Below the pieces are notes generated by a model. The model did not search any database and was not told where the DNA came from. It saw only the letters and a program-made list of their open reading frames with translations. A stretch of DNA of 64,000 nt from Notolepis coatsorum (Eukaryota; Chordata; Actinopteri; Aulopiformes; Paralepididae): the NCBI GenBank assembly GCA_963971535.1, contig OZ020589.1, positions 52,779,509 to 52,843,508 of the forward strand. The letters run 5' to 3'. Below, one piece after another: positions 1 to 11,303 of this stretch (position 1 is the first letter of the stretch; every line of letters begins with the position of its first letter). Position numbers and translations under genes: made by a program.

Positions 1-57
1 GTGCCGCCCTTATTATACTTATTAAGTAAGTATAATGTAAAAGCATAACTTAAGTAC

Positions 58-90
58 AACTTTATTAACAGATTGCAGAATGGGTATAGA
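58..90 (-). repeat. LINE 3'-tail fragment
   Basis: These bases match the tail repeat found more completely at 3321-3480, 13850-13920 and 18225-18380, and reversed at 41756-41825. All include a 'cagattgcagaatgggta' core. The copy is cut off abruptly by the 9-bp satellite, so the satellite appears to have grown out of or next to a LINE tail. Confidence 0.6.
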
Positions 91-2380
91 GGTGTGATAG
101 GTGTGATATGTGTGAGAGGTGTGATAGGTGGGATTGGTGTGAAAGGTGTGAGAGGTGTGATAGGTGTGATAGGTGTGATAGGTGTGAGAGGTGTGAGAGG
201 TGTGATAGGTGTGAGAGGTGTGATAGGTGTGAGAGGTGTGATAGGTGTGAGAGGTGTGATAGGTGTGATAGGTGTGATAGGTGTGAGAGGTGTGATAGGT
301 GTGATAGGTGTGATAGGTGTGAGAGGTGTGAGAGGTGTGAGAGGTGTGAGAGGTGTGATAGGTGTGATAGGTGTGATAGGTGTGATATGTGTGAGAGGTG
401 TGATAGGTGTGATAGGTGGGATTGGTGTGAGAGGTGTGATAGGTGTGATAGGTGTGATAGGTGTGATAGGTGTGAGAGGTGTGAGAGGTGTGATAGGTGT
501 GAGAGGTGTGATAGGTGTGAGAGGTGTGATAGGTGTGAGAGGTGTGATAGGTGTGATAGGTGTGAGAGGTGTGATAGGTGTGATAGGTGTGATAGGTGTG
601 AGAGGTGTGAGAGGTGTGATAGGTGTGATAGGTGTGATAGGTGTGAGAGGTGTGAGAGGTGTGATAGGTGTGAGAGGTGTGATAGGTGTGAGAGGTGTGA
701 TAGGTGTGAGAGGTGTGATAGGTGTGATAGGTGTGATAGGTGTGAGAGGTGTGATAGGTGTGAGAGGTGTGATAGGTGTGATAGGTGTGAGAGGTGTGAG
801 AGGTGTGAGAGGTGTGAGAGGTGTGATAGGTGTGATAGGTGTGATAGGTGTGATATGTGTGAGAGGTGTGATAGGTGTGATAGGTGGGATTGGTGTGAGA
901 GGTGTGATAGGTGTGATAGGTGTGATAGGTGTGAGAGGTGTGATAGGTGTGATAGGTGTGAGAGGTGTGAGAGGTGTGAGAGGTGTGATAGGTGTGAGAG
1001 GTGTGATAGGTGTGAGAGGTGTGATAGGTGTGAGAGGTGTGAGAGATGTGATAGGTGTGAGAGGTGTGAGAGGTGTGAGAGGTGTGATAGGTGTGATAGG
1101 TGTGAGAGGTGTGATAGGTGTGAGAGGTGTGATAGGTGTGAGAGGTGTGATAGGTGTGAGAGGTGTGAGAGGTGTGATAGGTGTGAGAGGTGTGATAGGT
1201 GTGAGAGGTGTGAGAGGTGTGAGAGGTGTGATAGGTGTGAGAGGTGTGATAGGTGTGATAGGTGTGAGAGGTGTGATAGGTGTGAGAGGTGTGAGAGGAG
1301 TGATAGGTGTGATAGGTGTGATAGGTGTGATAGGTGTGAGAGGTGTGATAGGTGTGATAGGTGTGATAGGTGTGATAGGTGTGAGAGGTGTGATAGGTGT
1401 GATAGGTGTGAGAGGTGTGAGAGGTGTGATAGGTGTGAGAGGTGTGATAGGTGTGATAGGTGTGAGAGGTGTGATAGGTGTGAGAGGTGTGATAGGTGTG
1501 AGAGGTGTGATAGGTGTGATAGGTGTGATAGGTGTGAGAGGTGTGAGAGGTGTGATAGGTGTGATAGGTGTGAGAGGTGTGAGAGGTGTGATAGGTGTGA
1601 TAGGTGTGAGAGGTGTGATAGGTGTGAGAGGTGTGATAGGTGTGAGAGGTGTGATAGGTGTGAGAGGTGTGATAGGTGTGATAGGTGTGAGAGGTGTGAT
1701 AGGTGTGAGAGGTGTGATAGGTGTGATAGGTGTGAGAGGTGTGAAAGGTGTGAGAGGTGTGAAAGGTGTGAGAGGTGTGAGAGGTGTGATAGGTGTGAGA
1801 GGTGTGATAGGTGTGAGAGGTGTGAGAGGTGTGATAGGTGTGAGAGGTGTGAGAGGTGTGATAGGTGTGATAGGTGTGAGAGGTGTGAGAGGTGTGATAG
1901 GTGTGATAGGTGTGAGAGGTGTGATAGGTGTGAGAGGTGTGATAGGTGTGAGAGGTGTGATAGGTGTGAGAGGTGTGATAGGTGTGATAGGTGTGAGAGG
2001 TGTGATAGGTGTGAGAGGTGTGATAGGTGTGATAGGTGTGAGAGGTGTGAAAGGTGTGAGAGGTGTGAAAGGTGTGAGAGGTGTGAGAGGTGTGATAGGT
2101 GTGAGAGGTGTGATAGGTGTGAGAGGTGTGAGAGGTGTGATAGGTGTGAGAGGTGTGAGAGGTGTGATAGGTGTGAGAGGTGTGATAGGTGTGATAGGTG
2201 TGAGAGGTGTCATAGGTGTGATAGGTGTGAGAGGTGTGATAGGTGTGATAGGTGTGATAGGTGTGAGAGGTGTGATAGGTGTGATAGGTGTGAGAGGTGT
2301 GATAGGTGTGAGAGGTGTGATAGGTGTGATAGGTGTGAGAGATGTGATAGGTGTGAGAGGTGTGAGAGGTGTGAGAGGTA
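90..2380 (+). repeat. 9-bp satellite (GTGAKAGGT)n
   Basis: About 250 tandem copies of a 9-bp unit in two main forms, gtgataggt and gtgagaggt, with rare variants (gtgaaaggt, gtgatatgt, gggattggt). Variant patterns recur at multiples of 9 bp. The gtgatatgt mark appears at 103, 382 and 850, and a gtgaaaggt-rich block at 1741 recurs at 2047 (306 bp later), so the array has higher-order structure. The plus strand has almost no cytosine across 2.3 kb. Because the unit is a multiple of 3, two frames stay open for more than 750 codons (Gly-Val-Ile/Arg and Cys-Asp/Glu-Arg repeats); I regard these as artefacts. Confidence 0.97.
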
Positions 2381-2382
2381 GC

Positions 2383-2858
2383 TGGTGCTAACTAGCTAGC
2401 CATCGCTCCCGGCAGCTAACGCCGGTCCCCGACTGGTGCTAACTAGCTAGCCATCGCTCCCGGCAGCTGACGCCGGTCCCCGACTGGTGCTAACTAGCTA
2501 GCCATCGCTCCCGGCAGCTGACGCCGGTCCCCGACTGGTGCTAACTAGCTAGCCATCGCTCCAGGTCCCCGGCTGGTGCTAACTAGCTAGCCATCGATCC
2601 CGGCAGCTAACGCCGGTCCTTGGCTGGTGCTAACTAGCTAGCCATCGCTCCCGGGAGCTGCCGCCGGACCCCGGCTGGTGCTAACTAGCTAGCCATCGCT
2701 CCCGGCAGCTAACGCCGGTCCCCGACTGGTGCTAACTAGCTAGCCATCGCTCCAGGTCCCCGGCTGGTGCTAATTAGCTAGCCATCGCTCCCGGCAGCTA
2801 ACGCCGGTCCTCGGCTGGTGCTAACTAGCTAGCCATCGCTCCCGGGAGCCTGCGCCGG
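2383..2858 (+). repeat. 51-bp tandem repeat
   Basis: About nine copies of a 51-bp unit beginning tggtgctaactagctagcc. Some copies lack about 15 bp of the middle. It abuts the 9-bp satellite directly. No coding signal is seen in it or in 2858-3320. Confidence 0.93.
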
Positions 2859-3320
2859 TCTGTCTGTCGAAGACCGAGGGAACCGCATCAGGCTTCAGCT
2901 GATTAGTGGTCTTCTGGACAAACCTTCCACCCCCAACAACATAATCCGAGGCAATGAAGTGTTCGCTGGAGATCTTCATTCCCTGTCCAACAGGCTGATC
3001 GCGCCGCCTGAGTGCAGCCAGCCTGAGTGCAGCTAACAGTAGCTACTGTCTGTAACTGTGATGCATTTTCTGTTTGCAGTCCAATGTTCACCAAAACACA
3101 CACCCACACACTTATAATTTGTTCCTCAACGTTATATAGACAGGTCATGTTTTGTAAACTAACGTTATGTTTAGAATGGAATGAATACATGGGTCGGGAA
3201 AGATAGTTAGCTCAAAGCTAATCCGACCTGTTTAACCACTAGCTTCTGTTAGCTAATGCTGGCTGAGCAAGGAAACTAACAGTAAACGTTTTTACATGAA
3301 ATACAGCCCAAAAACCCTGC
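2859..3320. other. No recognisable gene
   Basis: Mixed-composition sequence. A 95-codon open frame on the minus strand (2903-3190) has no recognisable domain or motif and is probably chance. Confidence 0.5.
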
Positions 3321-3480
3321 TGATTGATTGATTGATTGAATTGATTGAAAACTTTATTAACAGATTGCAGAATGGGTACAATACAGTGCAGCTCAATACA
3401 CACAATTGTTAAGGGGATGCAGACCAGAGAAAGACTTTAGTCTTGTTTACATCAGGGTCCCCCATTTTCAATTCATCAGG
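3321..3480 (-). repeat. LINE 3' UTR/tail with (ATTG)n end
   Basis: An attg microsatellite is followed by aaaactttattaacagattgc and a stretch ending in gggtcccccattttca. The same module is found at 18225-18380, where it directly follows the C-terminal LINE coding region on the minus strand. The element therefore reads right to left and ends in a (TCAA)n tail. Confidence 0.75.
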
Positions 3481-3595
3481 ACATATATGACATACAGATA
3501 GACAGTACTGCTACATCTATGACATACCAGATTTGCAAATACAGTACCGTTTGTGATACAAAAAGAGTCCAGAAAAGGGAGTATATACATTTGAC

Positions 3596-3845
3596 GTAGA
3601 AACTGTACATTGGAGGAGGTTGGGTGGGGTTGTGTGGGGGGAGGGGGGGGGGGGGGGGTTGGGTAGGGCCGGGAACACTGTACAACTGTACAAGCAAAAC
3701 TGTACATTGGGATATTGACAACCATACTAGGTCATTTACATTGGAGGGGGTTGGGACTCTGTACGAACAAGCAAAACTGTACATTGGAATATTGACAAAA
3801 CCATACTAGGTAAATTACTGTACATTGGAGGGGGTTGGGTTAGGA
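3596..3845 (+). repeat. Diverged ~93-bp tandem repeat
   Basis: Three imperfect copies of a unit containing 'aaactgtacattgga', 'gatattgacaa', 'catactaggt' and 'ggaggGGgttggg'. The first copy contains a poly-G run near 3640. Small open frames here are repeat artefacts. Confidence 0.8.
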
Positions 3846-4029
3846 CATTTACAGGGGCCAGTTTCGAATTGCAGTCTCCTGTAGGTGTTCCTTGAGTGGT
3901 TTTGACAAACGTTTGCTTATTAAATACATTCTATACTATAATAATACAAACGTTTCATTGCCTCTCTGTGACGACAAAGTTGTTTAAATAAGGGGAGAAA
4001 AGTAGCTAAAACCAATGTATTTGGATGGG

Positions 4030-4185
4030 ACAGGAAGTGCCATTGGCAACCGGAAGTCAGCCGGAAGTGGCTACTATCAGATTGTGCAAGTGGAGAATAG
4101 ATTCCCCCTCCCCCCTCCCCTCCTCCCCTCCTCCCCCTCCCCTCCCCTTCGAGAGGGTAGTCCTAAGCAACTCGCGAGACCTAGA
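4030..4185 (+). promoter_or_regulatory. Promoter-like island with ETS and CGCGAGA motifs
   Basis: Two perfect ETS-family motifs, CCGGAAGT at 4050-4057 and 4061-4068, follow a weaker aggaagtg at 4032-4039. A C-rich tract (4105-4150) and a ctcgcgagac motif at 4171-4180 come next. In vertebrates, clustered ETS/GABP sites with a TCTCGCGAGA-type element are typical of TATA-less housekeeping promoters. The nearest downstream coding remnant is the SAMD3-like exon at 5759. Linking the two is an inference. Confidence 0.4.
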
Positions 4186-4597
4186 AGATCTCACGGGACT
4201 TGAGGTATTCAAACGTAACTTGTTGGCGCGATGATGTCTTCACTACTGGCTTGACAAATAGTCTGAGCCAAACTCCTTGGTAAGTCATTGACAATATAAT
4301 GTATTATGCCATTCACATACCATAATCTTGCTGTCATCGTTTGACTACATGCTACTTTGTGAATTATTACCGTGGTGGCAAGCAACTAGTAGCCTACAGT
4401 GCAGAACGAAGCTTGTAGCATTGTTAGCATTATTAGCTAGCATGCTAGATAGTATACTAGTTAACTGGTAAGTGAGTTCTTATGGGAATAGTATGATCAC
4501 GTTCAGATACCATCACCGGGCTGTTATCGTTTGACTAAATGTTATCTCTGTGCCGTGGCAAATAGTTTGGAGCTTGTTTTAGCAAATAGTATTGCAT

Positions 4598-4705
4598 ATT
4601 ATTACAGTAGCTAGCATGCTACTAACGTTAGCTAGCTAGCATGCTACTAGCGTTAGCTAGCTAGCATGCTACTAGCGTTAGCTAGCATGCTAGCTAACGT
4701 TAGTC
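4598..4705 (+). repeat. Short GCTAGC-rich tandem repeat
   Basis: Four copies of roughly 25 bp, ttagctagctagcatgctac followed by taacg/tagcg. Each unit is internally palindromic (gctagc, gcatgc). The rest of 4185-5758 is A+T-rich with no recognised coding sequence. Confidence 0.85.
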
Positions 4706-6038
4706 TGCCATTTTGTTTCGTGATTAAAATGTACGTTTTTAATAGTTACATAAGCATTGTTGTAACTAGTGACCTGTTCCACCCCAGGTGAAAATCTGCA
4801 TAAAATGTATACCTAGGTAAATGGAATATTGCTCCACTTCTACAAGGGCTATTTGCATATTCTTGGTATCTAGGAACATCTATGGACCTCAATGAATGTA
4901 TTCTCAGTGTCAGAAATATTGTGTCTATTACTAGGCTTGCTTAAATTGTGATGAAACAAAGGAAAATATGAATTATGATTTTTCTTCATCTTTGACAGTG
5001 AATAAAACCATGATAATAATGACCAAACTTAAACATTCAGTACCCTCTTGAGATCATGTGTACAAAAGATCTAAGGAAATTGATAAAGGGAAGATGATCA
5101 AACTGAAGGTTCTGTATATACAGTACTGAATTCTCCCATCCGGACCAATGCAATTTGAAATATTATTATAGAATATAGAATATATGCTTATACATTACCT
5201 TATTATAGCCAATTAGCACATTTATATATATATACATATAGTATATTTCAAATGGCCGAGTTCAATTTGGATATAGTATCACCAGGCGTGCATAATAACA
5301 GATACTGATATTTACTGTAATCGACTGTACTATTTTATTTCCCCCACAGTGTAACCATTTTGAAACTAATTTCAGATCTAATTCTTCCTACATGGTAACA
5401 ATAGTGTGGAGAAACTGACTGCGTTTCAATATTTGTCAAAAACGTTACCTTTTGTAGCTTATTATCGCGAATCATAACAATTATTGATATGATTCATTCA
5501 GAACGCTGAACTTTGAACCACCATAGTATGTGACAGGAAGTGTAGATCGGAGAAATTTCAACGCAGGCCGATAGCTAGCGATCTCCTCTACAATTCCAAA
5601 AATGGTTCAACATTTCCATTTCCGGTTCCGGGTCAGAATAGACGATCGCAAATAGAAAACTTAAAATGATATAAGTACACTTTTAACCTATTGCTAAACT
5701 ATTGCCAACCTAACGTTTTACATTCTACATGTATTTGTGACATAGAAAGCTGATGCAGACCACATTTGCCCTGCGCCGACAGACCATAGTGAAGTCCAGC
5801 CCACCAGTGAAAGAGCTCATGGACCTCTGGCCTGCTCTCAAAATGGAGTCTGAGGTAATATAGATCAGCTCTCTTTCCTGTGTTAACATTTGGCACATTC
5901 TGTGTGTTTTAAAGTGAAACTTGTGATTCTTAAGCCTGGTTTATATACTCTAGCGGCGCATCTGCGTGTGTGTTCTGTGCGCCCCCGCGAGCTAGTCATC
6001 AGCGACCGATTCCGCAAAGCATGTAATGACATGGTTGA

Positions 6039-8124
6039 CCAGAAATCCCGCCGTCATGCTCTGAAGCCCAAACCAAACAAAGTAAGAGATCCACCAAGTT
6101 GAAGTGACTAATTGATGTTGATATACTATATTGTCCTGCTGTTTTTAAATATAGGTGTATGCAGAGTTCCAGCTGATTGCCAACCAGAACCTGCCCAACA
6201 CATTCTACGCTGAGCTTGACCGCCATCTTCCTCAACTGATGACGTTATTCAGACAGAAGGCGTCCAAAACTGGGAACACGGCAGATGCTTTGGCTCACAT
6301 TTTAAAAAATCCACGATGAACAGGTGAATAGATTATTATACATGACATGTCAAAGGTCGAACCTCTGTAACATTGAACAGGTTCAATTATTCAAATGAGC
6401 TTTTGAATTTTACAATTAGTCCACCATTGTGTTTGCCATTTTTCTGATTGCATTAAAGATGTGAACATGTTATTTGTGGACATATCTGATTGGACTGTTT
6501 AAAATCCGCTTTGTTCAGTAAACATTTCCATATAATACAATTCTTTTTTTCTTCTTAATCTTACATCTTAATAGGAAATCCATGATGTTCACACCAGGCG
6601 TACCACTGTTCTCCATGCCCTGCCTGTGTATCTGCATGAGGAAGTCTCTGGATTTTTCAAAACCTGCACAGTGAGTCTGAGTGAAAATAATTTACAGTAC
6701 AACTGTATATTAAGTGAACAGTTAATCAAAATGCCAGAAATCCCGCCGTCATGCTCTGAAGCCCAAACCAAACAAAGTAAGAGATCCACCAAGTTGAAGT
6801 GACTAATTGATGTTGATATACTATATTGTCCTGCTGTTTTTAAATATAGGTGTATGCAGAGTTCCAGCTGATTGCCAACCAGAACCTGCCCAACACATTC
6901 TACGCTGAGCTTGACCGCCATCTTCCTCGACTGATGATGTTATTCAGACAGAAGGCGTCCAAAACTGGGAACACGGCAGATGCTTTGGCTCACATTTAAA
7001 AAAAAATCCACGATGAACAGGTGAATAGATTATTATACATGACATGTCATAGGTCGAACCTCTGTAACATTGAACAGGTTCAATGATTCAAATGAGCTTT
7101 TGAATTTTACAATTAGTCCACCATTGTGTTTGCCATTTTTCTGATTGCATTAAAGATGTGAACATGTTATTTGTGGACATATCTGATTGGACTGTTTAAA
7201 ATCCGCTTTGTTCAGTAAACATTTCCATATAATACAATTCTTTTTTTCTTCTTAATCTTACATCTTAATAGGAAATCCATGATGTTCACACCAGGCGTAC
7301 CACTGTTCTCCATGCCCTGCCTGTGTATCTGCATGAGGAAGTCTCTGGATTTTTCAAAACCTGCACAGTGAGTCCGAGTGAAAATAATTTACAGTACAAC
7401 TGTATATTAAGTGAACAGTTAATCAAAATGCCAGAAATCCCGCCGTCATGCTCTGAAGCCCAAACCAAACAAAGTAAGAGATCCACCAAGTTGAAGTGAC
7501 TAATTGATGTTGATATACTATATTGTCCTGCTGTTTTTAAATATAGGTGTATGCAGAGTTCCAGCTGATTGCCAACCAGAACCTGCCCAACACATTCTAC
7601 GCTAAGCTTGACCGCCATCTTCCTCGACTGATGACGTTATTCAGACAGAAGGCGTCCAAAACTGGGAACACGGCAGATGCTTTGGCTCACATTTAAAAAA
7701 ATCCACGATGAACAGGTGAATAGATTATTATACATGACATGTCATAGGTCGAACCTCTGTAACATTGAACAGGTTCAATTATTCAAATGAGCTTTTGAAT
7801 TTTACAATTAGTCCACCATTGTGTTTGCCATTTTTCTGATTGCATTAAAGATGTGAACATGTTATTTGTGGACATATCTGATTGGACTGTTTAAAATCCG
7901 CTTTGTTCAGTAAACATTTCCATATAATACAATTATTTTTTTCTTCTTAATCTTACATTTTAATAGGAAATCCATGATGTTCACACCAGGCGTACCACTG
8001 TTCTCCATGCCCTGCCTGTGTATCTGCATGAGGAAGTCTCTGGATTTTTCAAAACCTGCACAGTGAGTCCGAGTGAAAATAATTTACAGTACAACTGTAT
8101 ATTAAGTGAACAGTTAATCAAAAT
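6039..8124 (+). repeat. 696-bp tandem triplication of an exon block
   Basis: A 695-697-bp unit is repeated three times, starting near 6039, 6734 and 7431 and ending at 8124. Each unit has two exons of the SAMD3-like remnant plus the introns. Copies differ by few substitutions, mainly in A-run lengths, so the duplication looks recent. Copies 2 and 3 begin inside the exon body, so they lack the true upstream splice context. Confidence 0.92.
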
Positions 8125-8144
8125 GCTAAGTATCAGTCTTCCTT

Positions 8145-8215
8145 CCTTCCAGGTCTCCCTTGTGAAAGAGATATTTGATCTCGACAGGACTAACCTGGTT
8201 AAATAAAAATAACCT
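8145..8215 (+). repeat. LINE/SINE 3'-tail fragment
   Basis: The stretch ending 'ggactaacctggttaaataa' has the look of the 3' tails of L2-group elements in fish. It lies in the intron-like sequence right after the third exon block. Confidence 0.4.
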
Positions 8216-8281
8216 TCTCACCAAAAAAATAGTTCTAACTAAAATATAAACAACTTACAAACACAACTCCATATACTTAGC

Positions 8282-8341
8282 TTTGTGCTGCACTTTGTAG
8301 AAACCATGGATTTTGTGCTGCACTTTGTAGAAACCATGGAT
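8282..8341 (+). repeat. 29-bp tandem duplication
   Basis: The sequence tttgtgctgcactttgtaga with aaccatgga is present twice in a row. Confidence 0.9.
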
Positions 8342-8659
8342 TTATTTGTGATTATTATGTCTCTTTCATTCCTTCAGGACACGCCTGATGAGCCAGAGCT
8401 TCAGGGTGTTGCAGTGGCCCTCCTTACTGTCATCAGTGACCATGACACAAGTCCAGTTCACTACCAGCCTGTGACAATCTCTGATTGGTGATTCCTTCCT
8501 GGTAATGTTTGGACTAATCTATGCACTACACCTCAGCTACCCCAAGGGACTTACCAACACTTTTGAATTCATTCAGAAGATTTTACTAGGTCTAGAAGCT
8601 GGTAAACTGTTGCCCAGGTTGCAGACTCTCAAGAATGACTTGATGATGCAATAATTTTT

Positions 8660-9118
8660 TTTTCGTCTGATTTTTCAATGGATTTTCTCCCCGTCCCAAT
8701 TAGTCGTTGTGCCAATTCCCCCCCCCCCCCCCACCTGGTGCTGTATGCATGTTCTCCTACGAGTCGGTATAAGGGCGTCCCGAGTCGATCGCACGCTTCC
8801 CCCGAGACGTGCGCCGACAGCCAGTGACGTCTTTTCACTTGGCAGCGAGGGCTCTCATTGGTGAAGTGTAACGCGTGGGAGGGCACGCTATCTCCACCAA
8901 GTCCTGCCCCGCTTAGCAAGCGCCGAGACCTGACCTGTAGGCGTCGCTGTCCACAACGCCAGATTCCCACCCGCCAGCTTCCCCACCCCCTAATACTGCC
9001 GAATTGTATTAGTGTGAACGGCCAGCCAAGCTGGTGACAACGCAGGGAGTTGGATTCGAAAACGCGAATCCAGTGTCTCCAGCGTTGGTGACGAAGGCAA
9101 TCTCCGCTACGTCACCTG
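8660..9118 (-). mobile_element. tRNA-derived SINE, copy 1
   Basis: It is related along its length to 39627-40104 and 43748-44222. Shared landmarks are the region with gtgg(c)gaggag-type sequence and acgcgtgggag, a 'gacctgtagg(c/a)g' block, and a 'tggattcgaa' B-box-like segment on the opposite strand. The A-box end of this copy (9080-9118) has diverged. It sits between two copies of the final SAMD3-like exon. Confidence 0.7.
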
Positions 9119-9125
9119 ACCGCTC

Positions 9126-9445
9126 TTGCATTAAACTTTTGAAGGTATTATTTTGACATGACAAGGAAATTAATAACTCACCCCACATCCTTCTTTCAGA
9201 TGAGTTTCTATTCCTTACTGTAATCAGTGATCATGACACAAGTCCAGTTCACTACCAGCCTGTGACAATCTCTATTGTCATTGAAAGTCATATCATGATC
9301 AGCTTCCCCAGATTTGGTGATTCCTTCCTGTAATGTTTGGACTAATCTATGCACTACCCCAAAGCACTTACCAACACCTCAAAAGTGTGTCTATAGAAAC
9401 TCATCTGAAATGTCTTGTCATGTCAAAATAATACCTTCAAAAGTT
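9126..9445. repeat. Inverted repeat flanking the duplicated exon
   Basis: The stretch 9126-9206 (includes acttttgaaggtattatttt) returns as its reverse complement at 9395-9445. The second, broken copy of the SAMD3-like terminal exon forms the spacer. Confidence 0.8.
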
Positions 9446-9829
9446 GCTGTACTACTTTGCAGATGTTCAGCCAATAGGTCCAAACTACTCAATGTACCTT
9501 GTTCTTTATTTTGTATGTAATATGTTTACATTTGAGAGTTTTACAGTTCGAATTTTCTTAACCATCTATAGCTGGCATTATTGTAATTTCATCCAAGTAA
9601 GTTTTAGAGTTGAAAGAGTTTATCAGAATCTCAAAGGCAACATCCAAGTCCCAAACGTTTGTTTCTCGAAGAACAATAGGAGGCAATGGGCATAAATGCC
9701 ACTCTGCTCTGACTGCTTCCATTGCTTGTAGGCAGTGGTAGAGTTAGTGTTCTCAGTACAGAGTACAAGGCGATATACCAGGAGCCATAAACGCAACACA
9801 GAAGCGTTATTATTAACATATACAGAATA

Positions 9830-10245
9830 CCGTAATTCCTCTAATAGTGACCCGGGCTTGTATTTGCTTAAACTGTAGCGGGTACCAGGCTTTTATTAGG
9901 AGGAGGCATGTATAAGAGAGAGGCCTATATTTCAAATTTTCAAACGGATCATAATGAATAAATCAACATTTTGTGTCAGTTTGAACCCAGTCAAATGTAC
10001 TGGGTTCATTTATTGAAACCAAGTACTGTATGAAGTAGTAAACAGTGCAATTACAGGTGGTCACTGGTCATTTCAACGTTTTCAAAGTGAAATCAAGTAA
10101 TTAGCTCAGTATGCAGCTCAGTATATTAGTAACCCGGCTTGTATTAGGAGGTCGGCTTATAATTGCTTAGCTCAAGAGCGCACCCGGCCATTAATAGAGA
10201 CCCGGCTTGTATTTGAATACCGGTCACTATTAGAGGAATTACGGT
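9830..10245. mobile_element. MITE with TA target duplication
   Basis: The ends are inverted copies beginning ccgtaattcctctaatagtg, with at least 23 matching bases and a further ccggc-rich subterminal match. The element is about 416 bp, flanked on both sides by TA, with no coding capacity. TA duplication and size fit a Tc1/mariner-type non-autonomous element. Confidence 0.85.
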
Positions 10246-10451
10246 ATGAACTTATACAGAATATGAACTGGTCAATTACACAACTAGAGTGAATAAAGAC
10301 ACAATAATTGATTAATAAAATAACTATTCACCATTAGCTGGACTCAGTTCCGTTTCACTTGAATGAATCGCTTGGGAGTCAGCAGCAGCAGACCATCGAT
10401 CTTGTATGCTGAGAGTGGGACTGTATCCTTGAGACCTTGTAGGCAGTAGTA

Positions 10452-11303
10452 TACTGCCCTGTCAAGGGCTAACCGCAGTAACTTGAAAAAAGTTAAAATT
10501 TAGTTATGAGTGAAATTGACCTTGTCAATAAATGTTTTATCTTGTGACCAAGTTTCAGATGTTAATGTCGCTCAGTTTTGGAGATATGGGGTTTTAAAAA
10601 CTGCAGTAACTACAAAATCACACTCAAAACCCAGGCAGACCGCAGTAACTTCCAAACAGTGAAAAATGGCTTTAAAGTGTTTTGACTTGCCATCCAAAAT
10701 GTGTTATAGGTAAATAGATGATAGTACCCAGATTTAACATGTATTAATGAAGTAATCTTTAGGCATACAAAAATATGACACAATTATTTTAATTAACCCC
10801 AAAAAAGCAGATATTGCACTCTGCTGCACGATTTCCTTAAATAATTATACAGGTAATGTACAGGCAAAGTGCAGTAACTTCAAATACAATGTTGTTTTCC
10901 CTCCAGCTTTCATAACTTAACCTAGCCATTTTGAAAATGAAATTTAATACCTGAATATATTGGAATGATGATGATCCAAATAAAATGGCTAGGTGAAGTT
11001 ATGAAAGCTGGAGGGAAAACAACATTGCATTTGAAGTTACTGCACTTTGCCTGTACATTACCTGTATAATTATTTAAGGAAATCGTGCAGCAGAGTGCAG
11101 TATCTGCTTTTTTGGGGTTAATTAAAATAACTACGTCATATTTTTGTATGCCTAAAGATTACTTCATTAATACATGTTAAATCTGGGTACTATCATCTAT
11201 CTACCTATAACACATTTTGGATGGCAAGTCAAAAAACTTTAAAGCCATTTTTCTCAGTTTCACTGTTTGGAAGTTACTGTGGTCTGCCTTGACAGGGCAG
11301 TAT
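10452..11303. mobile_element. Foldback transposon with ~300-bp arms
   Basis: The termini tactgccctgtcaag and cttgacagggcagta are inverted copies. The left arm (about 10630-10936) is almost perfectly complementary to the right arm (about 10985-11290), with a roughly 50-bp A+T-rich loop. About 160 bp near the left end has no partner on the right. It has no coding sequence. A transcript would fold into a very long hairpin. Confidence 0.9.

Larger units (their letters stand above)
5759..9420 (+). pseudogene. SAMD3-like gene remnant with duplicated exons
   Basis: Exon-sized fragments in order, with GT/AG borders, resemble the C-terminal half of the SAMD3-like proteins expanded in teleosts. They are 5759-5854 (LRRQTIV...PVKELMDLWPAL, donor gtaata), 6155-6323 (VYAEFQLIANQNLPN), 6575-6670 (VLHALPVYLHEEVSGFF) and 8378-8653 (ends at a stop; contains MFGLIYALHLSYPKGL). 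Lesions are clear. The A run near 6303 shifts the frame in all three tandem copies, and the last exon lacks about 44 bases just before 8489 relative to its duplicate at 9196-9420. That duplicate is itself frameshifted by one missing base near 9329. The SAM domain itself is not in this window. The family call rests on recalled sequence similarity. The gene is almost certainly non-functional here, although an assembly collapse could mimic some lesions. Confidence 0.55.

Noticed and set aside
73-2391. Two overlapping open frames of more than 750 codons
   Set aside because: They are products of a 9-bp repeat, whose unit is a multiple of three. There is no unique N- or C-terminal sequence or domain.
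1-2858. CRISPR-like array
   Set aside because: The units are contiguous tandem repeats with no unique spacers, and the organism is a vertebrate.
2903-3190. 95-codon minus-strand gene
   Set aside because: No recognisable motif, weak context, and adjacent to repeats.
8629-8970. 113-codon minus-strand gene
   Set aside because: It lies within a tRNA-derived SINE.
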